A stretch of 64,000 nt of DNA from Companilactobacillus farciminis KCTC 3681 = DSM 20184 (GCF_002706745.1 NZ_CP017702.1:1488001-1552000), one strand, 5' to 3'. Positions 1 through 10,850 are shown, counted from the first letter of the stretch. The notes: generated by a model from the letters alone, not told the origin. Made by a program: numbers and translations.

Positions 1-526
<526 letters not shown>

Positions 527-578
527 CTAAAACAAAACCTAATCAAATATAACATTTTTACTGATTAAGTTGTAGAGC

Positions 579-592
579 TGAAAACGTTTTAA
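579..592. promoter_or_regulatory. cre-like CcpA site upstream of pfkA
   Basis: TGAAAACGTTTTAA matches the palindromic cre consensus (TGWNANCGNTNWCA, read on either strand) at 13 of 14 positions. It lies 80 bases before the pfkA start. Glycolytic genes of lactic acid bacteria are known CcpA targets, so catabolite-linked control is a reasonable inference. Confidence 0.55.
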
Positions 593-598
593 GATAAA

Positions 599-3500
599 TT
601 AATTGCTTTTTTTCACTAAAACACTCCGTTTACCTAGAAACATTTCCAACTTATTCCGCACGTTACTATTAAAGTCTATCCAGTGATTAGATTTCAAGAG
701 TAATGCTTGCCGATTTTTTTCTCGATAAATAATCACCGGCATTTTCCCTCTGGATTCTTCAATTATTTCATACAATTTTTCCAAATTCTGTGCCGTATCT
801 AATTGCTTGGTTACACGCAAATACAATTTTTCGGCTGGCAATTGGACGGTAAACTGCTTAGGGTCATTTAGTCTGTCAGCAATCAATTCCAAATCTCCTC
901 GTTGACCAACATTGCCACGTCCAACGAAAACAAAAATTTTACCATCCAGATCCATATTTTCAATTTGTTGGAATAGCTTTGGAAAGACTGTCACAGAAAT
1001 TGAACCCGTTTCATCTTCAATCGTCATAAAACACATGCGTTGGCCTTTTTTTGTCCGGATCACACGCAAGTTCTTGACTAAACCTAAGACGTTGACGGCA
1101 TTTTGAGTTTGATGTAGGTCCGTAACTTTTACTAATGGTAGATTAAGGATACGCTCGCGATATTTTTCAACCGGATGTCCTGAAACGTATACACCTAAGT
1201 ATTCTTTCTCCTGATTCAAACGTTCCGTCAGCGAAAAGTCATCCACTTGATGCTTTTTAGGATCAAGCACATCAAATAATGACAAATTACTACCTGCTAA
1301 CTGGATACTCTCAACTAAATCTCGAAAATCATACAATAATTCTTTTCGATTACGATTAAACTCGTCAAAAGCTCCGGACAAAATCATCGGCTCCAGATAA
1401 TCATTTTTAACAAAGCGCCGATCTAACCGTTGCAAGAAATTCAAAGGACTAGTAAATTCACCATCTTTGTTACGTTCATTGATAATTTCAGCGGCTAAGT
1501 CTCGTCTCATCCCTTTAATACTCAAAAAGCCAAATCTAATCCCAGCATCTGAGTCAGTAAATTCAAACTGGCTTTGATTAATATCGACATTGAGGATTTT
1601 GACATGCGAATCCTTTGCATCTTGAATATAGGTCGAAACTTTTGTTTCATTATTCAAATTAGCATTCAACAAACAGGCAAAGAAGATATCTGGAAAATGA
1701 ACTTTGATATAGGCTAACCAAAAAGCAATCATCGAATAAGCAACCGCATGAGACTTGTTGAAACCATAATTACCGAATTTTTCAATATACTGATAAACCT
1801 TTTGAGCTGATTCTTTTTCGTGACCTTGCTCGATTGCTCCATCAATAAACTTTTGGCGATTCTCTTCAATCAATTGTTCATTTTTCTTACTAATAGCCCG
1901 ACGTAAAATATCAGCGTCTGCTAGAGAAAAGTTGGCCATTTCTGAAGATGCTTGCATAACTTGCTCTTGATAAACCAAAATTCCATAGGTTGGCTTCAAT
2001 ATTTTCTCAAGTGAAGCATCCGGATAAGTAACCGGCTCTTGACCGTGCTTTCTAGCAATAAAAGTCGAGATATTTTGCATGGGACCAGGACGGTATAGGG
2101 CATTTGTCGCCACAATATCGTCAAAGCTTGTCGGTACTAATCTGCGCAAAACACTTCTGATACCGTCAGATTCAAATTGAAATACCCCATCAGTCGCTCC
2201 ACGTTGAAAGATTTGTAAAGTTTTTTGATCATTCAACGGAATCTTTTCTGGAATAAATTCCTTTTGATAGCGGTTTGAAATAGCTTGTACGGACTTATCT
2301 AAGATAGTTAAGTTTTTCAATCCTAAAAAATCCATCTTCAATAAGCCGACGCTTTCAACGTTATATTTCGTCTGTTGCGTTAAATTGATGCCGTCGTCTT
2401 CCAATTGCACCGCCACGATATCAGTCATCGGCTTCTTACTCAAAACGATTCCGGCAGCGTGAGTCGAATAGTGTCTTGGAATTCCTTCAATCCTCTGTGC
2501 AACTTTAAATATCAGTTGATTTTCCTTAGAATTATCAATCAAATTGCGAAGAGTACTCGATTCTTCGAAGGATTCTTTCAAAGAAATGTTTAACTTACGA
2601 GGAATTGCATTCGACCACTGCGACATTTGAAACTGCGTTTGACTAAAAGTTCGAGAAATATCTCTTAAAGCCATCTTGGCCGCCAGAGTTCCAAAAGTTA
2701 TGATTTGAGCCATATGATCAGATCCGTATTTATCATGCATGTACATGACCATTTCGTCACGACGGTCATCCGGTAAGTCCAAATCAATATCCGGCATATT
2801 GACACGTTGAGGATTCAAGAAACGTTCAAACAATAAATCATATTTGATTGGATCCACTTGAGTAATCCCTAAACAGTACGAAACTAATGAACCAGCTGCT
2901 GATCCACGTCCAGGACCGGTCTTGATTCCAACCGCATGTGCGTGCTTAATGACATCCCAGACAATCAAGAAATAATCTGAAAAGCCCATCTTATCGATTA
3001 CGCTCAGCTCATATTCTAAACGTTTTTGATAATCTGCTGATACTGTTCCTAAGCGCTTTTTCAAACCTTTATTAGTCAAATCATGTAAGAATTGAATTGA
3101 TGTGATTCCTTGAGGAGTTTGAAACTCTGGCAGTTCTGTTTCTTTAAATTCAATTTCAACATTGCACCGATCCGCAATCGAATTAGCATTATCGACGGCT
3201 TCTTGCATGTCAACGTTACCGAAATCATTTGCAAAGACTTGATAATCGCGTAAATAATGATCCCCATTGACGACTACTTGATCTAAATTTTCAAACCGTT
3301 GTCCAGTACGCAAATTATTGACTACTTGATATGCTAAATGATCGTCTTGATTGACGTATCTAACATCACCCAAAGCTACTAAGGGAATTTGATAGTCATG
3401 AGCAATCTTTCGAATCGTTTTAACGTTATCGATCTGACCAGAGTATAAACTGACGCCTAAATACAAATTGTCTGCCTGGACTAGTGCCCTCAACTGTTCA

Positions 3501-3916
3501 AAATAGGCCGATAAATCCGTTTTAAGAATTTCTGCATCGCTGGCCGGTGTAATTACAAAGAGTCCACTCAAAACGTCTCTTAAGTCATTTATGTGAACCG
3601 GTTCTTTTGTAGACATTATTTGTGATGAGATTTTTATTAAATTTTTATAACCTTTATCATTTTGAGCTAAAAGCAATAATGGATAAGTATTATCAGTTTC
3701 AATAATCCCAGCTATTTCAATTGTTAAACCTATAATTGGTTTAATACCAATCTTTTTGGCATATTTATAAAAGTCGATTGAACCGTATAAATTGTTTAAA
3801 TCGGTCAAGGCAATCGCCGTATAACCGCGAGCTTTACTTTGATCAATCAACTCTGTCAATTTTGCGGGACTATGCAACAAACTAAAACTACTCATCATTT
3901 GCAGTTGTGCTTGCAA
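599..3916 (-). CDS. dnaE: DNA polymerase III subunit alpha
   Basis: Replicative DnaE-type polymerase, about 1105 aa, close to the usual lactobacillus length. An N-terminal PHP domain covers roughly residues 8-200. The polymerase core carries the catalytic PDIDLD motif near residue 375 and the KMDFLGLKNL segment near 530. An OB fold near residue 950 contains GLVKNLRVIRTKKG and MTIEDETGSISVTVFP. The start is chosen as TTG at 3914-3916, because an AAAGGGGGCGA ribosome binding site sits just upstream and the protein then begins with the normal PHP sequence. The longer reading frame to 4096 has no such site and would overlap the divergent gene. pfkA follows. Confidence 0.96.
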   Translation of the reverse strand: MQAQLQMMSSFSLLHSPAKLTELIDQSKARGYTAIALTDLNNLYGSIDFYKYAKKIGIKPIIGLTIEIAGIIETDNTYPLLLLAQNDKGYKNLIKISSQIMSTKEPVHINDLRDVLSGLFVITPASDAEILKTDLSAYFEQLRALVQADNLYLGVSLYSGQIDNVKTIRKIAHDYQIPLVALGDVRYVNQDDHLAYQVVNNLRTGQRFENLDQVVVNGDHYLRDYQVFANDFGNVDMQEAVDNANSIADRCNVEIEFKETELPEFQTPQGITSIQFLHDLTNKGLKKRLGTVSADYQKRLEYELSVIDKMGFSDYFLIVWDVIKHAHAVGIKTGPGRGSAAGSLVSYCLGITQVDPIKYDLLFERFLNPQRVNMPDIDLDLPDDRRDEMVMYMHDKYGSDHMAQIITFGTLAAKMALRDISRTFSQTQFQMSQWSNAIPRKLNISLKESFEESSTLRNLIDNSKENQLIFKVAQRIEGIPRHYSTHAAGIVLSKKPMTDIVAVQLEDDGINLTQQTKYNVESVGLLKMDFLGLKNLTILDKSVQAISNRYQKEFIPEKIPLNDQKTLQIFQRGATDGVFQFESDGIRSVLRRLVPTSFDDIVATNALYRPGPMQNISTFIARKHGQEPVTYPDASLEKILKPTYGILVYQEQVMQASSEMANFSLADADILRRAISKKNEQLIEENRQKFIDGAIEQGHEKESAQKVYQYIEKFGNYGFNKSHAVAYSMIAFWLAYIKVHFPDIFFACLLNANLNNETKVSTYIQDAKDSHVKILNVDINQSQFEFTDSDAGIRFGFLSIKGMRRDLAAEIINERNKDGEFTSPLNFLQRLDRRFVKNDYLEPMILSGAFDEFNRNRKELLYDFRDLVESIQLAGSNLSLFDVLDPKKHQVDDFSLTERLNQEKEYLGVYVSGHPVEKYRERILNLPLVKVTDLHQTQNAVNVLGLVKNLRVIRTKKGQRMCFMTIEDETGSISVTVFPKLFQQIENMDLDGKIFVFVGRGNVGQRGDLELIADRLNDPKQFTVQLPAEKLYLRVTKQLDTAQNLEKLYEIIEESRGKMPVIIYREKNRQALLLKSNHWIDFNSNVRNKLEMFLGKRSVLVKKSN

Positions 3917-4009
3917 TTTGTCGCCCCCTTTGTTTAAAATTATATCAAAAGCAAGTGAAAGTTTATTGGGAAAAATCCTCAAATGTGCTAAACTACTTGA
4001 GAAAGTGAG

Positions 4010-4216
4010 ATGGAAGAAATGAGATACATTGCTGTAATTTTCTGGTCTATCATGCTGGGACAAGTTGCCGGTTTTATCGGTGGTGCTTTGAACCAACAGA
4101 CATATAACACAAACTATTCTATTATTGTTAGTATAGTCTTTGCTATCATATTCAGTGTAATTCCATTGATTCTTGATAGCTCTGTTAAAGAGTCTAATAA
4201 CGAGAAAAACGCTTAA
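4010..4216 (+). CDS. DUF2929 (YjzD-like) small membrane protein
   Basis: A 68-residue protein with two predicted membrane segments (about residues 5-25 and 36-56) and a short charged tail. The opening MRYIAVIFWSIMLGQVAGFI resembles the DUF2929 family, which is of unknown function and found in lactobacilli and bacilli. The ATG at 4019 (giving MRYI) is an equally good start, since a GTGAG element lies 9 bases before it. The gene is divergent from dnaE with less than 100 bases between them and ends in its own terminator. Confidence 0.8.
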   Translation: MEEMRYIAVIFWSIMLGQVAGFIGGALNQQTYNTNYSIIVSIVFAIIFSVIPLILDSSVKESNNEKNA

Positions 4217-4236
4217 TTAATATTAGGCGTTTTTTT
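4205..4236 (+). terminator. Rho-independent terminator of the DUF2929 gene
   Basis: AAAAACGC pairs with GCGTTTTT across an AT-rich inner stem that includes the stop codon, followed by a run of seven T. Confidence 0.7.
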
Positions 4237-4242
4237 GTGTCC

Positions 4243-4282
4243 AAAAAAGAGTTTCGCTAGAACATTCTAACGAAACTCTTTT
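4243..4282. terminator. Bidirectional terminator between convergent genes
   Basis: GAGTTTCG and CGAAACTC form an 8-bp stem, extended by inner TAGA/TCTA pairs. The stem is flanked by A6 on one side and T6 on the other, so it can end transcription from either direction. Confidence 0.8.
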
Positions 4283-5017
4283 TTAATACTTAGTAATATA
4301 AAGATAAAATCCTTTAGTAGCTAAATTAATATTGAAATTGATGCCATTGGATTTTATTGGATCCATCGAAGTTTTAGTTGAATTTTTGTCAGCATTTTTA
4401 GTTTGCTTAGCAAAATCCTTCAAAACTTTTTGGCCATCAGCTCCTAATAACTTAGAGACGATCATCAAATCAGTCGCAAAATTCTTTTGACCAGTTTTAG
4501 ACTTCAAGTCTTTATAAGGGAATTGAGTTGCAACTCCCATTAGTTGATTATTCTGAACATTCAAATACCACTTAGTTCCATCATTCTTTTTATGCGTCGA
4601 AATGCCATTTTTAGAAATCAATTGTAATTGATCATCAGCTTGTCCTGTTGACAACATCGTATAATTATAAGCTTGCGCAAATTCCAAGTAATTCTTCAAT
4701 GGTGTTGCTTTTTTGACTTTGACTAAACTAGTTTCAGTTTTATCACCATTAACTGCTTTGATACGAACTCTTTGGTTCTTATCGGAAACAGGAACTGAGA
4801 TAGCAAAGTGTCCACCATCGACGGCAACCTTTTTTGTTTCACCCGCTACTGTATAAGTAAGTTTTTGATAATTAGTAGCCTTACCCTTAATAATAGCCAC
4901 TAATCCATCTGCACTATATTCTTTTTTAGTAGTCGAGAGGCTTAATTTAGAACAACCAGTCAATAGTAAAAAGAATAGCGGAATAACCATTAGTAAGACG
5001 TATTTCAGTTTTTTCAT
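4283..5017 (-). CDS. Putative lipoprotein of unknown function
   Basis: About 244 aa. The N-terminus has two lysines, a hydrophobic stretch and the lipobox LLTGC with the modified cysteine at residue 22, so it is an exported lipid-anchored protein. The mature part begins with a roughly 80-residue beta-rich region (YSADGLVAIIKGKATNYQ) that could be a bacterial-Ig-like or OB-type fold. A region ending in FNINLATKGFYLYITKY follows. The second in-frame ATG is used as start because the GATGAGG ribosome binding site is 7 bases from it and overlaps the first ATG. No function recognised. Confidence 0.8.
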   Translation of the reverse strand: MKKLKYVLLMVIPLFFLLLTGCSKLSLSTTKKEYSADGLVAIIKGKATNYQKLTYTVAGETKKVAVDGGHFAISVPVSDKNQRVRIKAVNGDKTETSLVKVKKATPLKNYLEFAQAYNYTMLSTGQADDQLQLISKNGISTHKKNDGTKWYLNVQNNQLMGVATQFPYKDLKSKTGQKNFATDLMIVSKLLGADGQKVLKDFAKQTKNADKNSTKTSMDPIKSNGINFNINLATKGFYLYITKY

Positions 5018-5044
5018 AGTCATACCTCATCATTTAAATCTATA

Positions 5045-5075
5045 TAAAAAAAAGCCAAGTTCAACTTGACTTTTT
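5045..5075 (-). terminator. Terminator of rpmF
   Basis: On the minus strand AAGTCAAG pairs with CTTGGCTT (one G-U pair), followed by a run of U. It lies directly after the rpmF stop. Confidence 0.75.
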
Positions 5076-5077
5076 CA

Positions 5078-5263
5078 TTAAGCTTCTTTGCTATCGTTGT
5101 TGATAACTTTTTCACCTTTGTACATACCTGATGGTGATACGTGGTGACTTAAACGATATTCACCAGTAGCAACGTCGAATTGCATGTTTGGTGTATCTAA
5201 TTTAAGATGTGCGCGTCTTTGGCGCTTTCTTTGTTTTGATGATTTTCTCTTTGGAACTGCCAT
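5078..5263 (-). CDS. rpmF: 50S ribosomal protein L32
   Basis: A 61-residue basic protein opening [20 protein letters not shown], typical of bacterial L32. The zinc-ribbon cysteine pairs found in, for example, Bacillus L32 are absent; there is no cysteine at all. It is therefore a zinc-independent (C-minus) form, which I believe is the usual one in lactobacilli. It has its own promoter, a good AAGGAG-type ribosome binding site and a terminator, so it is likely monocistronic and highly expressed. Confidence 0.96.
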   Translation of the reverse strand: MAVPKRKSSKQRKRQRRAHLKLDTPNMQFDVATGEYRLSHHVSPSGMYKGEKVINNDSKEA

Positions 5264-5314
5264 ATTTAAAAAACTCCTTTATTTATATTAACTCAATCAA
5301 ATCTAACGTTTAAT

Positions 5315-5343
5315 ATGATACTATCATAAAATCGTTTGAGCAA
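5315..5343 (-). promoter_or_regulatory. Predicted rpmF promoter
   Basis: On the minus strand TTGCTC and TATCAT are separated by 17 bases, a good sigma-A match, about 50 bases before the rpmF start. Assigned by inspection only. Confidence 0.5.
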
Positions 5344-5352
5344 GCAAAAATA

Positions 5353-5667
5353 CTATTTTGTTTGCTTTTTTGCATTATTTTCCTTTAATGCATCGGCAAT
5401 TTGATTGTCATGTGACACTTGAACTTTAGAAATTTGTTTCTTCGCGTGACGATTTAGATCATCATTTTTCTTCTTACCTGAAGTAGCCAAGAGCATAGTA
5501 ATTACGGCCCCCAAAAGTAAAGAAACGATGATCAAAATAATCAATGGTAATTTAACACGTGTGAATCCAAAACTAACAGTAACCGGATTGACATTTAAAA
5601 CCGCAAAGATCACGACGATCAATGCAATGACCAAACCTATAACAAATCGAGATTGTTTACCGTTCAT
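5353..5667 (-). CDS. LapA-domain (DUF1049-type) membrane protein
   Basis: A 104-residue protein with two hydrophobic segments (about residues 6-27 and 40-62) separated by NVNPVTVSFGFTRVKLPL, the characteristic turn of LapA/YciM-partner type proteins. A lysine- and asparagine-rich cytoplasmic tail follows. Its role in Gram-positive bacteria is not established. It is the last gene of the obg - acyltransferase - rnz - dehydrogenase - lapA-like run, starting 12 bases after the dehydrogenase stop with a GGGGAGGAT ribosome binding site. Confidence 0.85.
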   Translation of the reverse strand: MNGKQSRFVIGLVIALIVVIFAVLNVNPVTVSFGFTRVKLPLIILIIVSLLLGAVITMLLATSGKKKNDDLNRHAKKQISKVQVSHDNQIADALKENNAKKQTK

Positions 5668-5679
5668 ATGAATCCTCCC

Positions 5680-6477
5680 CTATTTACGGTTACCAAGCGT
5701 AGCAGCAAAATAGTCACCCAAACTTGGTGCCAGTTTATAAAGCACTGCTGCCAATTCCATATAACGTGGACGATTGATCTCACGTTTATTTCTACCAAAA
5801 GTCTTTACGATCTCCCAAGCTAGTTGATCAGGATCAAGGACGAAATACTTCACTGAATCTAGATAATTGCCTGAATGATCAGCGAAATTGAAGAAATTAG
5901 TCTTAACAGGCCCGGGGTTTATAGTTGTAACATAAATCCCAAATGGTTTCAACTCTAGTCTTAAACCGTCAGAAAAAGCAATTACAGCTGCTTTTGTAGC
6001 TGCATAAGCTGCAGACTTAGGAGTAGTAATTTTACCCGCCATTGAGCCGACATTGAAGATATGGCCGATTCCTTGGTCAATCATATGTGAGGCTACTAAA
6101 CGAGTCATTAACATCAATCCTAAGACGTTTACACGAAACATCTTTTCAATTTTGTCAAAATCAGTTTCCATATAATTTGAGAAATCCCCAAAACCAGCTG
6201 CATTAACTAGGACATCGACACTCTCAGTCAATTCAAAGATTTTTTCGACCCCAGAACTGATTTGATCTGGATCACTCATATCAACGCTCAAATATTCGTG
6301 GTGAGCATTTTCAGCTCCGACACGGATACATTCATTTTTCACTTGTAGAAGTTTTTCTTCATTACGAGCAATCAAAATCACGTTGCCACCACATTTAGCG
6401 GCATTGACTGCTACATCTTTACCGATTCCAGAAGATGCACCAGTTACGACGATTGTCTGATTCAATAAATTAACCAT
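5680..6477 (-). CDS. SDR-family NAD(P)-dependent oxidoreductase
   Basis: Short-chain dehydrogenase of about 265 aa. The Rossmann nucleotide-binding motif TGASSGIGK is near residue 12, NAAG is near residue 90, and the catalytic YAATK (YxxxK) is near residue 155, with the matching serine in FNVGSMAG. The classical family has this length. The substrate cannot be read from sequence; relatives are often annotated as short-chain or sepiapterin-type reductases. The second ATG is preferred because GAGG lies 6 bases from it. It follows rnz after 18 bases, so the two are probably cotranscribed. Confidence 0.88.
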   Translation of the reverse strand: MVNLLNQTIVVTGASSGIGKDVAVNAAKCGGNVILIARNEEKLLQVKNECIRVGAENAHHEYLSVDMSDPDQISSGVEKIFELTESVDVLVNAAGFGDFSNYMETDFDKIEKMFRVNVLGLMLMTRLVASHMIDQGIGHIFNVGSMAGKITTPKSAAYAATKAAVIAFSDGLRLELKPFGIYVTTINPGPVKTNFFNFADHSGNYLDSVKYFVLDPDQLAWEIVKTFGRNKREINRPRYMELAAVLYKLAPSLGDYFAATLGNRK

Positions 6478-6495
6478 ACTCATCCTCTTTTCTAA

Positions 6496-7422
6496 TTAAT
6501 TAAATGGTACTTCGTAAATATCGAAATCTTTAGCTACTTTCGTAGGCTTAAAGATTTTTTGAGCTTCTTTTTGCAAGATCAAAGCCCCTCTACCAGTATA
6601 TCTAGCAGAGATATGAGTCAAAATCAACCCTTTAGCGTGACTTCTTTTTGCAACTTGAGCAGCTTGAGTAGCCGTCGAATGGAAGTAGTTGTAAGCCAAT
6701 TTCTTCTCATCATTAGAGAAAGTCGATTCATGCACGATCACGTCAGCGTCTTGTGATAATTTATCAATTTCTGGCGTATAACGCGTATCAGAAATAATTG
6801 TCACAATTTTACTTGGTTTGTCTGGTCCAATGAAATCTTGACCGTTTAAGACTGTCCCGTCATCCAATGTTACGACCTTACCAGCCTTTAACTGACCAAA
6901 AATTGGCCCATTAGGAATATGGTAAGTTGCTAATTTATCAACCAACAATTCACCAACACGTGGCTTTTCAACTACTCGATAGCCAAAGCAAGTTACTCGA
7001 TGCTTTAGTTTTCCAGCATAGACAGTGAAAGTCTTATCATTAAAAATCTCGCCGCCGTCTTTTAACTCGATATATTTAATTTGATATCCTAATTTACTAC
7101 CAGTAACCTTCAAAGATGTCTCGACATATTGCTTAATTCCCACTGGTCCATAAATCTCCAATGGTGTATTGCCACCTTGATTGGCACGACTAGACAATAA
7201 TCCAGGAAGACCAAAGATATGATCACCGTGCAAATGAGTGATAAAAATCTTAGTGATCTTTCTTGGCTTAATAGTTGTCTTTAATATTTGATGCTGCGTA
7301 GCCTCGCCAACGTCAAAAAGCCAAACTTCATTTCGCTCATCCAGCATCTTTAATGCTGTACTAGAAACATTGCGGCCTTTCGATGGAACTCCGGCACCAG
7401 TTCCTAAAAATTCTAATTCCAT
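6496..7422 (-). CDS. rnz: Ribonuclease Z
   Basis: tRNA 3'-processing endonuclease of the metallo-beta-lactamase fold, 308 aa as in Bacillus. The metal-binding signature HLHGDH gives His63, His65, Asp67 and His68. A further HESTF lies in the C-terminal half, and there is a conserved histidine in [10 protein letters not shown]. The N-terminus [20 protein letters not shown] is typical. It starts 13 bases after the acyltransferase stop and belongs to the obg operon. Confidence 0.96.
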   Translation of the reverse strand: MELEFLGTGAGVPSKGRNVSSTALKMLDERNEVWLFDVGEATQHQILKTTIKPRKITKIFITHLHGDHIFGLPGLLSSRANQGGNTPLEIYGPVGIKQYVETSLKVTGSKLGYQIKYIELKDGGEIFNDKTFTVYAGKLKHRVTCFGYRVVEKPRVGELLVDKLATYHIPNGPIFGQLKAGKVVTLDDGTVLNGQDFIGPDKPSKIVTIISDTRYTPEIDKLSQDADVIVHESTFSNDEKKLAYNYFHSTATQAAQVAKRSHAKGLILTHISARYTGRGALILQKEAQKIFKPTKVAKDFDIYEVPFN

Positions 7423-7435
7423 AAAAAAATCCTAT

Positions 7436-9361
7436 CTATTTTTTATCTAATGATTTCAAAACTTCTTTTGCAACAAAGGCAGAATAATACATTGACCCAT
7501 CAGGATTTGGATGAACGTTGTCATCGTAGAACCAATCCGTATGACCGTTTGAATAAGCATTCCAGTAAATAATAGTCAAATTCTTATACTTCTTTGAAGC
7601 TTGGTCTAAGACGCCATTAACAGTCTTTTCCCAAGGTCTAGTTGGAACGTGAACATTGATCCAGAAGACGTGACGTTTAGGTCCAACTAAGTCCATAATT
7701 TGACCGACTTGTTGAAGATTGAATGGCCCGTTAGTTCCCAAACCAATCATAACGTTAGATGCTAAAACGCCTTGATCCTTATATTTTTGTAAAATATCAA
7801 TACTTGCATCCAATTGACGACTAACAGCAGCATCAACGATAACCTTCTTGTCATCGAACAATTTCAAGAAGTTGTCAGATCCATCCGCCATAACCGAATC
7901 ACCAACTGCGGTCATTGGCACATCTTTTAATCTTTGTAGATCAATTTGTGTCAAACCGTACTTTTCAAAGTCAGTATTGATTGGATTGGACTTAGCCGCC
8001 TTCTTATAGCGAGCGTAGTCAGCATCGGACATCTTGCCAGTAGCGTCTTGTTTGTTCTTCGACTTCTTCAAGTTTTCGATAGCCTTTTGCTTCTTAGCTT
8101 TATTCGCTTTTTCATTCTTATTGATCTTCGTAGCTAATTCACTGTGGTTAACGTTTGGATTAGGTGCACTAACAGCTTTAACGACACTGTAGCAACCAGT
8201 CATACTGATTACCGCAATAATCAAAGCTAGAACTCTTTGTACGCTAGTTGAAGAACGGAAGAAGTTTTTAACATCTTGCCATTTAGCGTGTGCCAAAGGT
8301 TGTTCAACGAATCTAAATGAAAATTCAGTTACTAAGACGATCAAAATAACTTCGATAACTGGGTAAAGAATTGGGTGATCAGCAATGTTCTTGAACTTTG
8401 ATTCAAAGAAAATCATTACTGGGAATTGATACAAGTAAAGACCGTAACTTCTAGTACCTACATAGTGGAAGACACGGTTTGACAAGATACCATTCCAGAA
8501 TGAATCAGGATGCGCAACTACAGCAATGAAAATACATGTAGTGACTGAGAAGATAAACATCCCACCACGATATAGGAATGGATCGTTATCTTTGATCGTG
8601 AAAATCATCAAAAGCATCAAGGCAAATGATAATAGTCCCACTATGTTTAATTTCAGTTTGTCATTTTTCTTCAAACCACTCTTCAGTTTCTCAGCTGGCC
8701 AAACTAAAGCCAAACCACAACCTAGAAGGATTGAGAAAAGTCTAGTATCAGTTCCATAATAAATTCTACTTGGATCAACACCCGGCTTGAACAAGATAGC
8801 CATCCAGATTGCTGAAGCGATTGAAAGAATCATCGCAAAACTGAAGATACGGCTCTTTTTAACGCCATATTTAGTGAATAAAATAAGCAAAATTGGCCAA
8901 ACGATATAAAATTGACCTTCAATTGACAACGTCCACAAATGAGTAAATGGTGATTCATTATTGGCAAATCTTTCAAAATAAGATTGGCCATTAAAAATCT
9001 GCCACCAGTTATAGACGTTCAACACATTTGTTACAAATATTTGATCTAAGTGATACAACAGATCTTTTAAAAACAGCACGATATAAGCCCCAGATGCTAG
9101 TAATACAAATAACATCCCCGGATATAATCGTTTGATTCTTTTAGTATAAAAATTACTTAACGAGAATGAACCACCATAATCAACAGTATTAAAATAATGA
9201 TCTGTGATTAAGTAACCCGATATAAGGAAGAAAATTGGTACTCCCAAATACCCGCCGGAAAAAATATTGGGATTCAAGTGATACATGATAACACCGATAA
9301 CCCCTAAAGTACGTAGTCCATCAAATCCAGTAATAAATCTTCTTTTCGGTGATTTATTCAT
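7436..9361 (-). CDS. OatA-like membrane O-acetyltransferase
   Basis: About 641 aa. An N-terminal acyltransferase-3 domain of roughly 10 membrane helices (residues 1-380) is followed by a lysine-rich linker and a C-terminal extracytoplasmic SGNH hydrolase domain. That domain carries the GDSVM motif and the DNVHPNPDG (DxxH) catalytic motif. This architecture is that of OatA, which transfers acetyl groups to cell-wall peptidoglycan; other surface glycans are possible substrates. The start is the ATG at 9359-9361, with AGGGGC upstream; a longer TTG start would overlap obg. It sits between obg and rnz. Confidence 0.88.
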   Translation of the reverse strand: MNKSPKRRFITGFDGLRTLGVIGVIMYHLNPNIFSGGYLGVPIFFLISGYLITDHYFNTVDYGGSFSLSNFYTKRIKRLYPGMLFVLLASGAYIVLFLKDLLYHLDQIFVTNVLNVYNWWQIFNGQSYFERFANNESPFTHLWTLSIEGQFYIVWPILLILFTKYGVKKSRIFSFAMILSIASAIWMAILFKPGVDPSRIYYGTDTRLFSILLGCGLALVWPAEKLKSGLKKNDKLKLNIVGLLSFALMLLMIFTIKDNDPFLYRGGMFIFSVTTCIFIAVVAHPDSFWNGILSNRVFHYVGTRSYGLYLYQFPVMIFFESKFKNIADHPILYPVIEVILIVLVTEFSFRFVEQPLAHAKWQDVKNFFRSSTSVQRVLALIIAVISMTGCYSVVKAVSAPNPNVNHSELATKINKNEKANKAKKQKAIENLKKSKNKQDATGKMSDADYARYKKAAKSNPINTDFEKYGLTQIDLQRLKDVPMTAVGDSVMADGSDNFLKLFDDKKVIVDAAVSRQLDASIDILQKYKDQGVLASNVMIGLGTNGPFNLQQVGQIMDLVGPKRHVFWINVHVPTRPWEKTVNGVLDQASKKYKNLTIIYWNAYSNGHTDWFYDDNVHPNPDGSMYYSAFVAKEVLKSLDKK

Positions 9362-9374
9362 TTTTTTATTGCCC

Positions 9375-10649
9375 CTAAATAAATTCAAAAGTGAAATCGA
9401 GAATTGTTACTGAATCTCCAGATTCAGCTCCTGCATCAATCAATGCATCTTCAATACCCATAGACTTAAGTTGTCTAGCGAAACGCATAATTCCATCTTG
9501 GTGATCCAAATTAGTTCTCTTAAGAAGTAATTCAACCTTAGCACCTTTAACGACAAAACTGTGTTCAGCATCTTTTTCAATTGTAAATGCCTTTTTCTCT
9601 GGTTCATAATTGTATTCTTTAGTCTCATCAGCTTGAACATCAAAGTGAATTGGCTCGGCTTTAGACAAGACTTCACTAGTATGATTCATCAAAGCCTTCA
9701 CACCAGTGTGTTGAATACTTGAAATTGGGAAAATATCAGCATCTTCTGGTAATTTCTCTTTAAACTCAGCTAAACGTTCCTCTGAGCCTTGAATATCCAA
9801 CTTAGTTGGCACGATAACTTCGGGACGTTTCAAAACGTTCTCATCATAGTTACCTAATTCATTTCTGATTGCCAAATAATCTTCGTAAGGATCACGACCA
9901 TTATTTGGATCCATGTCGACCAAGTGCAAAATAACTCTTGTACGTTCAACGTGACGTAAGAATTGAATTCCCAATCCTACACCATTTGAAGCTCCTTCAA
10001 TCAAACCTGGCAAATCGGCAATAACAAAATCACGACCAGATTCCAAACGCACCATACCGAGGTTTGGTGACAAAGTCGTAAAGTGATAAGCCGCAATCTT
10101 AGGCTTAGCAGAAGTTGAAACTGATAGAAGCGTTGACTTACCAACTGATGGGAAACCAACTAAACCAACATCAGCAATCAATTTCAATTCCAATTTAATA
10201 ATCTTTTCTTGACCGGGTTCACCATTTTCAGCTACTTCTGGTGCTTGATTCTTGGAATTGGCAAAGTGAATATTTCCACGACCACCGTCGCCACCCTTTG
10301 CTACTACTAATTCTTGATTATTTTCGATTAAGTCACCGATCAAACGACCAGATTCTACATCATATACTGATGTACCAGTTGGTACATTAATATAGACTGG
10401 ATCAGCCTTATGACCATACATTCCTTTGATTTGACCATTTTGACCAGGTTGAGCTTTAAAAATTCTCTTGTATCTAAAGTCCATTAAAGTATTCATTCCT
10501 TCATTGGCCTTTAAGATGATATCGCCACCGCGACCACCATCACCGCCGGAAGGTCCACCGAGTGGAACATATTTCTCATGACGAAAAGCTACCGCTCCGT
10601 CGCCACCCTTTCCGGATCTAACGGTGATTTTAACGTTATCTACAAACAT
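9375..10649 (-). CDS. obg: Obg-family GTPase
   Basis: Ribosome-assembly and stress GTPase of 424 aa. The glycine-rich Obg fold covers about residues 1-158 ([20 protein letters not shown]). The GTPase domain has the P-loop GFPSVGKST near residue 167 and the switch element [11 protein letters not shown]-terminal OCT domain follows. The start at 10649 follows a GAAAGGGGG ribosome binding site; the upstream extension to 10712 is not family-like. It heads the five-gene minus-strand operon and is divergent from the fructose operon. Confidence 0.96.
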   Translation of the reverse strand: MFVDNVKITVRSGKGGDGAVAFRHEKYVPLGGPSGGDGGRGGDIILKANEGMNTLMDFRYKRIFKAQPGQNGQIKGMYGHKADPVYINVPTGTSVYDVESGRLIGDLIENNQELVVAKGGDGGRGNIHFANSKNQAPEVAENGEPGQEKIIKLELKLIADVGLVGFPSVGKSTLLSVSTSAKPKIAAYHFTTLSPNLGMVRLESGRDFVIADLPGLIEGASNGVGLGIQFLRHVERTRVILHLVDMDPNNGRDPYEDYLAIRNELGNYDENVLKRPEVIVPTKLDIQGSEERLAEFKEKLPEDADIFPISSIQHTGVKALMNHTSEVLSKAEPIHFDVQADETKEYNYEPEKKAFTIEKDAEHSFVVKGAKVELLLKRTNLDHQDGIMRFARQLKSMGIEDALIDAGAESGDSVTILDFTFEFI

Positions 10650-10800
10650 TAAAATCCCCCTTTCTAAACTATAATTATCATTTCTAAATTTTAGCACAAA
10701 AACAGACTTCATAATACTTTGAACTGCGATTGATTGTCCAGTACTTTTTTAAAGCCGTCAATCTTTTTGACTGTTTTTGGAAGTTTTTGCTATTTTATGA

Positions 10801-10829
10801 TTGATTTTGAACGATAATGGTTGTATTAT
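10801..10829 (+). promoter_or_regulatory. Predicted promoter of the fructose operon
   Basis: TTGATT and TATTAT are spaced by 17 bases. Transcription would begin near 10836, about 15 bases before the fruR start. This supports the GTG at 10851 and excludes a TTG at 10821 as start. Confidence 0.6.
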
Positions 10830-10850
10830 ATCATTTGCGAGGTGATGAAA

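Noticed and set aside
3917..4096. A longer N-terminus of DnaE from 4096
   Set aside because: The extension is not DnaE-like, overlaps the divergent DUF2929 gene and has no ribosome binding site; the TTG at 3916 has a strong one.
10821..10850. An upstream TTG start for fruR
   Set aside because: It overlaps the -10 box of the predicted promoter, so it would lie before the transcription start.
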